The notes under the pieces were generated by a model. It did not search any database. It saw nothing but the letters and a program-made list of their open reading frames with translations, and was not told where the DNA came from. A DNA stretch of 64,000 bases from positions 3,534,001 through 3,598,000 of the forward strand of contig JAYKKM010000080.1 in assembly GCA_035772405.1 (NCBI GenBank), written 5' to 3'. The number at the start of each line of letters is the position of its first letter. Within the stretch, counting starts at the first letter, position 1. Both the position numbers and the translations under genes were made by a program. This stretch comes from Chrysogorgia sp. JL179-B06 (Eukaryota > Cnidaria > Anthozoa > Scleralcyonacea > Chrysogorgiidae). Positions 1 through 7,601 of this stretch are shown here, in pieces.

Positions 1-557
1 CCAATCACTCTTTCGGCTAGATTAACGTGCTCTTCGCTCCCCACAGTTGTGAGATCTTCTTTACCAAGCTCTGCCATTCTCTCGCCCGCTTTACCTATCA
101 AGTCTCGAAAATGGTTTGCTTTTATTTGTAATGTACCAGCGTCGCCTATTCTAGACTCACGCAGCATATTCTCGCTTGGATTGAGTGTGCTATTCAACTC
201 ACGATTCTCGATTGGTGTTAGTCTAGGTATGTCGACGTACTCCGCGCGTGTGGTGTCTAACAATGACGCACTCCTCGCAACGTCTTCGTAGTCTTTTGCG
301 TTGTCATTAATCCGCGTCTCAATATTGCTAAAGGCCTCCTCCACGCGTTGACGCTCCCTTCTACCATGTTCGCGAGCCAGCCCACTCCTCACTTTAGTTA
401 GTCTAACTCTCTCACTGACTGCAACGTTTGGGTCGTCCCAAGCTAGCTCGCTATCTTTAGTGGCTTTTTCAAGACTACGCTCTAGTTCGTCGTCGGCGAC
501 ATCTTTGTATTCGTTAGAGCTACCCATCTCAAGGTTGTCGAAGCCACCCTCGGCCAT
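1..557 (-). CDS. Membrane-anchored coiled protein, 316-aa family (partial)
   Basis: Partial gene whose ATG is at 557-555; 185 codons stay open to the window edge. It matches the first part of the complete 316-aa protein at 43053-44003 in element 2. The part seen is charged and mostly helical, with no cysteine-rich or catalytic motif. The transmembrane C-terminus lies outside the window. It starts 6 bp after the integrase stop, in the same direction, so it belongs to the rightmost gene block of the element. By family position it is a probable virion or membrane component; function unknown. Confidence 0.8.
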   Translation of the reverse strand, partial: MAEGGFDNLEMGSSNEYKDVADDELERSLEKATKDSELAWDDPNVAVSERVRLTKVRSGLAREHGRRERQRVEEAFSNIETRINDNAKDYEDVARSASLLDTTRAEYVDIPRLTPIENRELNSTLNPSENMLRESRIGDAGTLQIKANHFRDLIGKAGERMAELGKEDLTTVGSEEHVNLAERVI

Positions 558-563
558 ATTACA

Positions 564-1667
564 CTAACCTACATTTTGAATATCACTTTCTGGTATCCAC
601 GAATTATGTTTGCTCTCATAACCCAACCATTTAACCAGCACCATCTTCTCCCCTCTGACTTTCTTTCTTTTCAACACCTTTTCAACTCTGTACACATCGT
701 CGCCATGTTTCTTATTGACCAGCGATAATTCCTGTTCATAAAATTTACCAATAATCTGTTCACCGCTCACGTCCTCAATTTCGTACACATTAGGATCACC
801 ACGAATAACCTTTACCACTTTAAACAGCTCCTCAGTGAAGTTGGCTTCATAGCCCTTTGTGAACACACTCTTGTATTTACTAATTCTCACCGATTGACCA
901 ACTCTAAACTTTGGCGATGGATTGTCTGCAAATTGATGACCAAACAAAGTGGTCCAAACTTCACCCTCATTTGACTTATCGACATCCTTTGGCTTCATCA
1001 TAATGCTTCGATTCACATTGCTATTGTAATTGCTCACAAACTGGTCCAAAGCGTCAATCCATTTGTACGTCCCATGACTATAAAAGTACTTCCACATAAT
1101 ACTCTTCAGACTTCTGTTAAAACGCTCAACAACAGCAGCCTTTTTATCACTCTTAGTGCTGAAATATTCAACACCATGTTCTTTCAACAAACTTTTCACC
1201 CCAACGTTGTAGAACTCAAGTCCATCATCAAATTGCACTAACTTAGGTGTGGCTCCAAACCGATCTTCAAAGTCAACCAACAATTTTCCAACAGCCTTAG
1301 TCATGTTCTTAGTGTCTTTTCTGTAAACTGCAATACCAAAAGCGTATCTACTCAATATTTCAACGCCTGTCAATATCCAATAATATCCTCCATTCTGTTT
1401 TGAGTACTTACTCATGTCCACTAAGTCCATTTGGAGCTCTTCACCAAGAAATCCAACAAAAGTCGCACGGAACTTATGTCTTCTCACAATAGGTTTGTAC
1501 CTAGTGTAAGTGTCCTGCGCTGTCAACCATTCTTTCACTGTTTTTCTAGTCACTTTCAATCCGTCTCCCAACGCACTTTGATACAATTTCTCTACACCAC
1601 TGTACCCTGTCTTAGGATTGTAATAAATGTCTCTCAACCCTTGTTCTGTTTCCACACCGAGCTCCAT
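564..1667 (-). CDS. RVE-family integrase with C-terminal chromodomain
   Basis: Cuts and joins element DNA into the host chromosome. The retroviral-type catalytic core shows the acidic triad at about D81 (in LQMDLVD), D147 (in QFDDGLEF) and E181 (in AVVERFN). The last 50 residues form a chromodomain (YRVEKVLKRKK, then VKWLGYESKHNSWIPES), expected to read histone methylation and steer integration to silent chromatin. The reading frame can be extended three codons to a GTG, but the ATG at 1667 is chosen for an animal host. It starts 5 bp after the stop of the 263-aa gene. Length 367 aa, normal for Polinton integrases. Confidence 0.93.
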   Translation of the reverse strand: MELGVETEQGLRDIYYNPKTGYSGVEKLYQSALGDGLKVTRKTVKEWLTAQDTYTRYKPIVRRHKFRATFVGFLGEELQMDLVDMSKYSKQNGGYYWILTGVEILSRYAFGIAVYRKDTKNMTKAVGKLLVDFEDRFGATPKLVQFDDGLEFYNVGVKSLLKEHGVEYFSTKSDKKAAVVERFNRSLKSIMWKYFYSHGTYKWIDALDQFVSNYNSNVNRSIMMKPKDVDKSNEGEVWTTLFGHQFADNPSPKFRVGQSVRISKYKSVFTKGYEANFTEELFKVVKVIRGDPNVYEIEDVSGEQIIGKFYEQELSLVNKKHGDDVYRVEKVLKRKKVRGEKMVLVKWLGYESKHNSWIPESDIQNVG

Positions 1668-1672
1668 ATAAT

Positions 1673-2464
1673 TCACACAATATACAGTTCCAATAACACC
1701 GCACCAACGTCAGCGTCACCATTGTTTGGTTTGACACGAAACGTCATACTTGAGTAAATACCTTTTTTAATTCTCACCTTGGACTCAACATACGCATAAC
1801 GTTGTATCCCTCCATCAAGAGACTGCTCGGTGGGTACTGGCAGTGTTGTGATCACATCACTACGATTCCCGTCAGTGCCCACATTGCTCTCCGTCTCAAC
1901 AGCGTCGCACGAGACTTCTACATACTTTAGACCTCTGTTCATGTCAATCTTGTTTGGACTGTCGTGCCACTTAGCGTCTGGTGAAATTCCTGCGTCCTTC
2001 GCAAAACCAAGCAAAAGCCCAATGTCACCTAGCCTAAGTTTGTATACAGTGGTGGCACCAAACCTCAAAGGCAGAACTTTGACCCTACTTTTACCTGTGG
2101 CTATCAGTTTCTCCACCACGAAGTCTACATAAACCACCCTGAGCGCGTGTCGTAGAGCTCTAACCAACGCGTCGAAGTCGTAGTAGCCCCTACCCACTCG
2201 AGTTGGCCCGGCTATCGACGATGGTCCTCCTGTGGCAGCGAGTACGAATTGAATATCGACATCACTCGCCACGTTATTGTAGCTCCAAAACACAGTGGCT
2301 GTCTTGACTACAATGTGTGGGTTATCGTGTGTGGCTACTACACTGTAGTCAAAAGTTACAACTTTCTCCACACCTTCAATGAGCACCGTCAACTTTTGAG
2401 GACTGTCGTCTACACGTCGCTTTTCAGTGTAACCACCAGAGTCATACCCGTAGTTTAGACTCAT
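1673..2464 (-). CDS. Capsid-associated protein candidate, 263 aa (MSLNYGY start)
   Basis: No enzyme motif is visible. The protein is beta-rich and is a paralogue of the adjacent gene ending near 2490. Shared landmarks are the HIVVKTATVFWSYNN block, GYYDFDALVRAL, a LGDIGLLLGF block, the NRGLKYVEVSC block, and a C-terminal ESKV..KG....F...VG.VLLELY pattern. A pair of such small beta proteins next to a spike gene suggests penton or vertex proteins, but this is inference. The first residues MSLNYGY also begin the spike gene at 4685. The middle (about residues 65-150) differs strongly from the element 2 copy while the ends are conserved. Confidence 0.75.
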   Translation of the reverse strand: MSLNYGYDSGGYTEKRRVDDSPQKLTVLIEGVEKVVTFDYSVVATHDNPHIVVKTATVFWSYNNVASDVDIQFVLAATGGPSSIAGPTRVGRGYYDFDALVRALRHALRVVYVDFVVEKLIATGKSRVKVLPLRFGATTVYKLRLGDIGLLLGFAKDAGISPDAKWHDSPNKIDMNRGLKYVEVSCDAVETESNVGTDGNRSDVITTLPVPTEQSLDGGIQRYAYVESKVRIKKGIYSSMTFRVKPNNGDADVGAVLLELYIV

Positions 2465-2489
2465 TACTTTAGCACGCGTTTAATGTTAG

Positions 2490-3153
2490 CTACTCTAGCG
2501 TTGCATACAAATCCAACAATATGTCACCAACGTTGACACCACTACCATCTTGGTCAGTCACGCTAAAAACTAGCTGCGTAAAAAACGCCTTTGTTTATCG
2601 ACACCTTCGACTCAATGTTGGAAAATTGTTGAACAGAGCTTTTCAGTGGTTGAGTGGTGGTCAATGGTAGCTCAACGATAACCTCGCTTTTGCTACCACT
2701 AACAATGTTCTCAGGTCTGTTCACAATGCTGCAACCCACTTGTACGTACTTCAACCCTTTGTTAACGTCCACAACATTAGGGCTGACCAAACCACTACTA
2801 CTTATCGTTGTGTTGTCGTTGAACCCTAAGAGTTCTCCAAATTTAAACAGCTCTAATTGTTGGTCAGTTTTTATCGCGCACTTTGAATTGTGTTTGTTGG
2901 CTACTAGCTCGATAGCCCCTAATCCTTTCAACTCGTCGGCAATCATTTTAAAAGTGTGGTACCCAGACCCAAAAACGTGTTTGTTGCTGTTGTAACTTAT
3001 TTCATCATTCACACCAGTCTCCACGTTAACGTAGTCCCAAAAGATGGTCGCTTTTTTTACTAGTAAGTGAGGGTCTGAGCCAAACGTTAAAAGTGCCTCT
3101 GGTAGATCCACGGTCTTCGTCGCACCCTCAATCAGCACTACCAATCGGGTCAT
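2490..3153 (-). pseudogene. Frameshifted paralogue of the 263-aa capsid-associated protein
   Basis: Matches the intact 220-aa gene at 40461-41123. In a run of six A on the plus strand (2580-2585, T on the coding strand) this copy has one base more than the frame requires. The frame therefore stops at 2563, while the ancestral stop is at 2490-2492. The last 35 or so residues, including the conserved C-terminal block, are lost. An ATG at 3183 exists, but the real start is at 3153, because the ten codons upstream are the arm of a palindromic promoter. It is divergent from the 494-aa gene. Confidence 0.8.
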
Positions 3154-3197
3154 ATATAATGTAGCATGTGTTATGTGTAACATATGGTATATTATAT
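3154..3197. promoter_or_regulatory. Quasi-palindromic bidirectional promoter
   Basis: The 44 bp between two divergent start codons read almost the same on both strands. Each ATG is immediately preceded by an ATTATAT-type TATA-like tract (ATTATATATG on each side), with ACATATG/CATGTG-like centre sequences. The mirrored arrangement makes both strands look open upstream of the true starts. The same layout is kept at 40417-40460 in element 2. It probably drives the 494-aa gene and the capsid-associated gene together. Confidence 0.65.
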
Positions 3198-4682
3198 ATG
3201 CAGAAAGCCCTTCGTGATTACTATGGAAAGTACTACAAACGCGCGATGGCTAACACATCGAAGGCTGCACATGACGCGAAGGCAGACCTTATCAAAAAGT
3301 ACCCACACGCCACTTTAAGCAAATTTGAGTTCTATCCAAATATTTTGCAAGATGGTAAGATCATGAGTGTCGACATATATTTCAAAAACAACGACATCCT
3401 CAGCACAGACATAACCAGCACAACCTTCAAAAATGATAAAAGCATGTGGAAGTGGTTGCACAATAGTAAGTTCCCAATAATATGGCAAGGTGGTGGAGCT
3501 ATCCAACCACTGCCAAAAGGTCATAAGAACCACTGGGGGCTTTGGGATGGCTATCCAACAGAAAATGTGTTGAATTATCCAGTGAATAACTTTAAAGTCT
3601 TTGTTAACCAGAGTAGCTACTTCATGTCGAAGCTGCCAGTCTTGCGAGTCACCACGTCAAAGACAAAATCAGAGTGGGATGACAGCGAATCTTACTACCG
3701 CATTGTGTTTGCTACGTATTGTGCGAGTTTCTGTTGTGGTGTTTCGTTGCAACATTTGTCAGTGTCACAAGAAGTTCACCCCGTGGTCACAAGTGTGATG
3801 AGATTTCATTTGTACTTCACCATTAGAAGACTTCTCAGAAGAATGGAGGGTGGTGAGACCATGAAATCAATAAGTAGAGAATTTAACGCTTCCGAATTGT
3901 ATGGTAAGATTTCCAAGATTCCTAGAAAACATTATTACCAGAATAAAGTCCTGAGCGATGGCACAACAGGCGAGACCAGAGTCTTCACACTCAACGACGT
4001 TCAGAATGATTATAAACGATACGTCGCGCGATTGTCAGACGGCTTCACCAACATTGGGCTGCAATATCTAAATCAGAGCATAGAGTCCTTTGTGTACTCC
4101 ACACTTGGTGCGCAAGCGAGAACACGTGTATCAGTCGTTGGTGGTTCTGCAGGAAGTCTAGAGACCCAACAAGAATTCCGCAAGTTGTTTTCTGACAGTG
4201 TTATACAGTACGACGTATCGACATGGATTCTCAACATGAATAAATCGATTAGAGACACCAACGTTGTTCAAAATCTTGCGGTGTCGCCAAGCACATGGTT
4301 AATGCCAAGCAACGTGGTGATACTCAAGAATAAAATCGCTGGGTACAACAATTTATTAAAGGTTGCTACAGAGTCCATGAGATTTGGAGTGAACACCAGC
4401 TTGAACGCAACAACACCAACAATTACGGCTAAAAAAGTCCACCAAGAAAATGTGGTGACTCACTCATTAGTAGTACCAACAACCGTGAAGAAAAAAGCTC
4501 ACCAAGAAAATGTGACGGCGCCAACCAATCTCGTGGCTAAAAAAGTTTACCAAGAAAGTGTGGCACCACTTCCCATGAGAGAAGCACTCCCCACAAGTAA
4601 GTCAGACACGACAACATTGGTGATAATCTTAGGGTTCTCAGCAGTCTCTGGTTATCTACTAACCAAATACACCTTGAAGTAG
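3198..4682 (+). CDS. Large tail-anchored structural protein candidate, 494 aa
   Basis: Function not recognised. The body, about 390 residues, has no known catalytic motif. It is followed by three imperfect repeats around KKVHQENV, KKAHQENV and KKVYQESV separated by Pro/Thr/Val-rich linkers, and then one C-terminal membrane segment (TLVIILGFSAVSGYLL) with a short KYTLK tail. This suggests a virion protein exposed on a stalk and anchored in a membrane. The start at 3198 is preferred because the ten codons upstream belong to the palindromic promoter. It is followed after 2 bp by the spike gene in the same direction, so co-expression is likely. Confidence 0.75.
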   Translation: MQKALRDYYGKYYKRAMANTSKAAHDAKADLIKKYPHATLSKFEFYPNILQDGKIMSVDIYFKNNDILSTDITSTTFKNDKSMWKWLHNSKFPIIWQGGGAIQPLPKGHKNHWGLWDGYPTENVLNYPVNNFKVFVNQSSYFMSKLPVLRVTTSKTKSEWDDSESYYRIVFATYCASFCCGVSLQHLSVSQEVHPVVTSVMRFHLYFTIRRLLRRMEGGETMKSISREFNASELYGKISKIPRKHYYQNKVLSDGTTGETRVFTLNDVQNDYKRYVARLSDGFTNIGLQYLNQSIESFVYSTLGAQARTRVSVVGGSAGSLETQQEFRKLFSDSVIQYDVSTWILNMNKSIRDTNVVQNLAVSPSTWLMPSNVVILKNKIAGYNNLLKVATESMRFGVNTSLNATTPTITAKKVHQENVVTHSLVVPTTVKKKAHQENVTAPTNLVAKKVYQESVAPLPMREALPTSKSDTTTLVIILGFSAVSGYLLTKYTLK

Positions 4683-4684
4683 TA

Positions 4685-5635
4685 ATGAGTCTAAACTATG
4701 GGTACGAGTCTGACGACCCTCACGATAAAATACTAAAGAGAACGAAAAGGCATCTGGACGAAGATCCTAAATTAAGCGCGACCGGTGGAAGGATGTCTGG
4801 AATAATAGACATGCAAGGCTCAGCGATAAAAAACGTAGCAGACCCAGTCGATGACTCAGATGCTACCAATAAAAGAACTCTAGAGCGATTGTTAGCAGGT
4901 TTCCTCAAGAGTCAGTCCTACAATGTTGTGCTTGACTTCAACGTTAGCACACACGCCTTGAGAAACGTGGAGTTTCACACCAATGGTTCAAACAAAGTGA
5001 AAGCCATTGGTGAAACAAGCAAATTAGTGCAAAACAACCCGGCTTATGGTCCTATTGTTGGCATCAGCGGTGTGAGTCAAAGTTTTCTATCACCTGTGTT
5101 AACACCAATCCCACTTGAGTCAGGTCTCCATTTTAATTGCCCCAGTATGCAATGGTGTGACCTCTCTATTTTCGTTGTGGTGAGGTTACCTACTCGCACC
5201 GCTGGATCAAATTGGGAGACAATTATATCAAACGACGACGGTCAGTGGGACAAGTTCATAGGGTACAAGACTGGTATGACCAATGGACTCGCGTATGGTG
5301 GCAGCATCCCAGCGATGGAGAGCATATGCACTATTCCGAGTGGTGTTGACATAAGTAAAATGCATATGATATCAATACACTGGCAAATGGACAATTCACA
5401 CGTCAGAGTCAACAACGTTAAGTCAACCGACTCAGACTTCGTAGCGAATATGAAAAAGATAGGCACACCCTATGGAACAATTTTTGGAATACATCGACCA
5501 AGAATACCACTCGCACCTTATGCATACCCATCGTTGATAGAATTCTACGGCGTGAAAATTGTGAGTGGTTACATGACGAACCGAGACATCATAATCATGG
5601 GTGGAGAAATGATGAAGGAATATGGTGTAAAGTAA
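4685..5635 (+). CDS. Spike/fibre protein with phage tail-fibre-like motif, 316 aa
   Basis: Residues about 33-70 carry GGRMSGIIDMQGSAIKNV, then ADPVDDSDATNKRTLERL. This is the GG-M-G-IDM-G-I-NL-DP-D-DA-K pattern seen in tail fibres and collars of tailed phages. The C-terminal two thirds resemble a LamG/concanavalin-type beta sandwich (CDLSIFVVVRLPTR, ETIISNDDGQWDKFIGY). Together they suggest a trimeric attachment protein with a sugar- or receptor-binding head. The first residues MSLNYGY are shared with the 263-aa gene. It starts 2 bp after the 494-aa gene and its stop abuts the next ATG. The attachment role is inferred from these motifs. Confidence 0.72.
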   Translation: MSLNYGYESDDPHDKILKRTKRHLDEDPKLSATGGRMSGIIDMQGSAIKNVADPVDDSDATNKRTLERLLAGFLKSQSYNVVLDFNVSTHALRNVEFHTNGSNKVKAIGETSKLVQNNPAYGPIVGISGVSQSFLSPVLTPIPLESGLHFNCPSMQWCDLSIFVVVRLPTRTAGSNWETIISNDDGQWDKFIGYKTGMTNGLAYGGSIPAMESICTIPSGVDISKMHMISIHWQMDNSHVRVNNVKSTDSDFVANMKKIGTPYGTIFGIHRPRIPLAPYAYPSLIEFYGVKIVSGYMTNRDIIIMGGEMMKEYGVK

Positions 5636-5845
5636 ATGGGAGCATGTTTTTCGAGACCTCATGAAATATATAAGATAAATAAGACGACTGATCACATGTT
5701 CAAAGCTGGTGGATCATTTGGTCGCGGTGACGTGAGTCTCGAGCTTCACGCTGAGATTGGTATGAGGTCTAAAAAGACTTACGGTGAACCTATTATGTTA
5801 CCCGCAGAGTCAGACACCGTAGGAGTGGTAGGAGACGTGACCTAA
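5636..5845 (+). CDS. Small putative N-myristoylated protein, 69 aa
   Basis: Starts directly at the stop of the spike gene. The N-terminus MGACFSRP fits the eukaryotic N-myristoylation rule (Gly2, small residue at 6) and has Cys4 available for palmitoylation, so the protein is probably anchored to the inner face of a membrane. The rest is polar with a Gly-rich centre. The element 2 copy has 68 aa and is nearly identical, including the N-terminus. No homologous family recognised. Confidence 0.72.
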   Translation: MGACFSRPHEIYKINKTTDHMFKAGGSFGRGDVSLELHAEIGMRSKKTYGEPIMLPAESDTVGVVGDVT

Positions 5846-5853
5846 GTTATGTA

Positions 5854-5994
5854 ATGGGTTGGCTTAGAAAACTGGCTCGTAACATTAGAAACTTTTTCAG
5901 ACGACGTAGAAAACTGAGGGCTAATAAAACGCACCTGATGCATTGGTACACAACAAACCAGATCTATAAAAAACCCAACACCCACGTCGAATAG
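5854..5994 (+). CDS. 46-aa arginine-rich basic protein
   Basis: Short ORF with ATG at 5854 and TAG at 5992. It begins MGWLRKLARNIRNFF, followed by RRRRK, so the N-terminal half is an amphipathic basic helix. The C-terminal half contains HWYTTNQIYK. The element 2 copy (37617-37757) has the same length, with conservative changes such as RA to KT and M to L and an unbroken frame, which supports coding. Size and charge recall small core or condensing peptides of adenovirus-like virions, or a membrane-active peptide; both are guesses. It lies 8 bp after the 69-aa gene. Confidence 0.68.
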   Translation: MGWLRKLARNIRNFFRRRRKLRANKTHLMHWYTTNQIYKKPNTHVE

Positions 5995-6022
5995 TTTTTT
6001 TGTGGGAGACTATAATATAGTG

Positions 6023-6790
6023 ATGACTTCCACAGCGCTTCAACTATTCGATTTCGATGGTCACCAAATCACGACGGTTAATCACAACGGTGAAATATGG
6101 TTCAAAGCAAGAGAAGTCGCAAGTGCTCTAGGTTACGCTCGACCAAAAGATGCAGTCAACGACCACGTCGAACCTGATTGCAAAATGAATATAGAGCGGG
6201 CCTCGTTTATCAATGAACTTGGGGTCTACTCACTAACGTTCTCGAGTAAAATGGAGCGTGCGAAACACTTTGGAAGGTGGGTGCACACAGAAGTCTTACC
6301 AAACATTAGAAAGGGTTTAGCTAACGTTGGTCTCAAACACAATCAATTCGTAATGATCACTGAGTTCGACCTTCACACGAAAGTTGTTGGTTTTCTTAGG
6401 AAATATTATCCAGAGGCTATTTTGATAGCTGCTTGTGGTGAAAATCAAGACACTTCGAGTAAAAGAATAAATTCGTGGAAAAAAGGTTACCAACGTGGAA
6501 CACCTGACTTAGTTATTGCTAATGCAAACCGACAGCACAGCGGACTCGTGATTGAGTTCAAGAACCCGGGTGGCACGGGCAAGACGTCCAAAGAGCAGGA
6601 GTCTCTGTTGCTCAGATATAAATCCGCTGGTTATCTAACACTCTTGTGCGACTCGTACGACGACGCTATTACCACAGTGATAAAATATCTCTTTGACGTT
6701 GGGTTTCAGTGCTCTCACTGCCTTCGTAAATTTAAAAATAAATCAGCGTTGAGTAACCATGAGAGACGCTATTGTAAAGAGACTTTTTAG
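6023..6790 (+). CDS. Bro-N / VRR-NUC nuclease / C2H2 zinc finger fusion, 255 aa
   Basis: Three domains in order. Residues about 5-100 are a Bro-N DNA-binding domain (NGEIWFKAREVASALGYAR, then YSLTFSSKMERAKHFGRWV). Residues about 110-220 form a VRR-NUC-type nuclease core with GTPDLVIANA and the catalytic pair in LVIEFKNPGG. The last 25 residues are a C2H2 finger (CSHCLRKF...HERRYC). The likely role is Holliday-junction or replication-intermediate cleavage, or DNA-damage processing; the substrate is unknown. An in-frame GTG at 6002 is not used; the ATG at 6023 follows a CTATAATATAG promoter-like stretch. It is convergent with thymidine kinase. Confidence 0.82.
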   Translation: MTSTALQLFDFDGHQITTVNHNGEIWFKAREVASALGYARPKDAVNDHVEPDCKMNIERASFINELGVYSLTFSSKMERAKHFGRWVHTEVLPNIRKGLANVGLKHNQFVMITEFDLHTKVVGFLRKYYPEAILIAACGENQDTSSKRINSWKKGYQRGTPDLVIANANRQHSGLVIEFKNPGGTGKTSKEQESLLLRYKSAGYLTLLCDSYDDAITTVIKYLFDVGFQCSHCLRKFKNKSALSNHERRYCKETF

Positions 6791-7028
6791 ACAGTGACTA
6801 ACGAGTCGAGTTAGCACTCGTTCTCGTTGTTGAGACAACGTTTGAAGCGACAACAGCTCTAGCATTTTTTAAATATGTTTTTTTAACTCGATAAAGGTGT
6901 CTGCGAAACTTTCTCTCTTTATTTCACAAACCTTCTGACCACTGTGTGAAAAAATGTTTCTACGGTGCATTGGACGCTTCATGTGACCAATGTCTAAATT
7001 TAAAAAAGTGGGGTATCCGAGAACACCC
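6791..7028. other. Convergent 3' region with a broken overlapping ORF
   Basis: Between the convergent nuclease and thymidine kinase genes. On the minus strand a frame overlapping the kinase end runs to 6869. The related stretch in element 2 (36590-36833) is conserved, but its frame is shifted by small indels. It could be the remnant of a small gene or a kinase extension, or conserved 3' untranslated sequence. No confident gene. Confidence 0.4.
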
Positions 7029-7601
7029 TTAATTTTGCGTGGAAGGATGATGACGTCTGCACACTGCGCGATATTGCTCAGCACCACCAACGAATGATGG
7101 TCCTGGGTTGTATCTCCAATTGAATGGTGCGTCAACAGTTGTTCCGTAAGTGTCGCGACAAACGGCGCAATACGCTTTTAGAAATGTGATGTCGTCTGCC
7201 ATTGGGAACAACGTGTCAAGTTCACCAAGTCTTTTTAAATGCTCTGTTGTTATGAGACCACAAATAATGACGTGAATGCCAGCTTTAACGTATTCGTGAA
7301 TAGCTGGGAGTAGATCAGAGTACCAATGACCCTCATCAATTCCGATGACGTCATAATCGACTATCTCGGAAGAACTTGGAAGGTTGGTGATTAACTTCGC
7401 AGGTAAACTGTCTGATCCAACAACAATGGTCTGACGATGTGTGGAGAACGCGTGGTCAGTTCGCCTAGTGTCACCTGTGTTGTTCATGTAAAGGACTTTG
7501 AGCCCTGATTTACTTAACGTGACTAACCTACGAAGAGTCTCTGTTGTTTTTCCTGCAAACATGGGACCAATCACGATTTCTAGTTTACCGATTTTCTTCA
7601 T
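7029..7601 (-). CDS. tdk: Thymidine kinase, type II (TK1-like)
   Basis: Phosphorylates thymidine to dTMP, supplying replication in non-dividing cells. It shows a P-loop GPMFAGKTTE near residues 12-21, a DEGHWY version of the Walker B/DEAQF element, a lasso-domain zinc site starting AYCAVCRD and ending with AVCRRHH, and the substrate-binding Tyr/Phe region between them. At 190 aa it is full length for this family. Its ATG lies inside the end of the 244-aa gene (17-nt overlap). GGTATAGTAA just upstream of the ATG probably serves as its own promoter. Presence of TK is unusual among classic Polintons. Confidence 0.93.
   Translation of the reverse strand: MKKIGKLEIVIGPMFAGKTTETLRRLVTLSKSGLKVLYMNNTGDTRRTDHAFSTHRQTIVVGSDSLPAKLITNLPSSSEIVDYDVIGIDEGHWYSDLLPAIHEYVKAGIHVIICGLITTEHLKRLGELDTLFPMADDITFLKAYCAVCRDTYGTTVDAPFNWRYNPGPSFVGGAEQYRAVCRRHHPSTQN

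Noticed and set aside
3168..3197. Upstream ATG for the 494-aa gene (and 3183 for its divergent neighbour)
   Set aside because: The extra ten codons on both strands are the arms of a palindrome; both element copies have a good ATG right after it.
6869..7135. 88-codon frame overlapping the TK end
   Set aside because: The frame is not kept in element 2; left as a possible remnant only.
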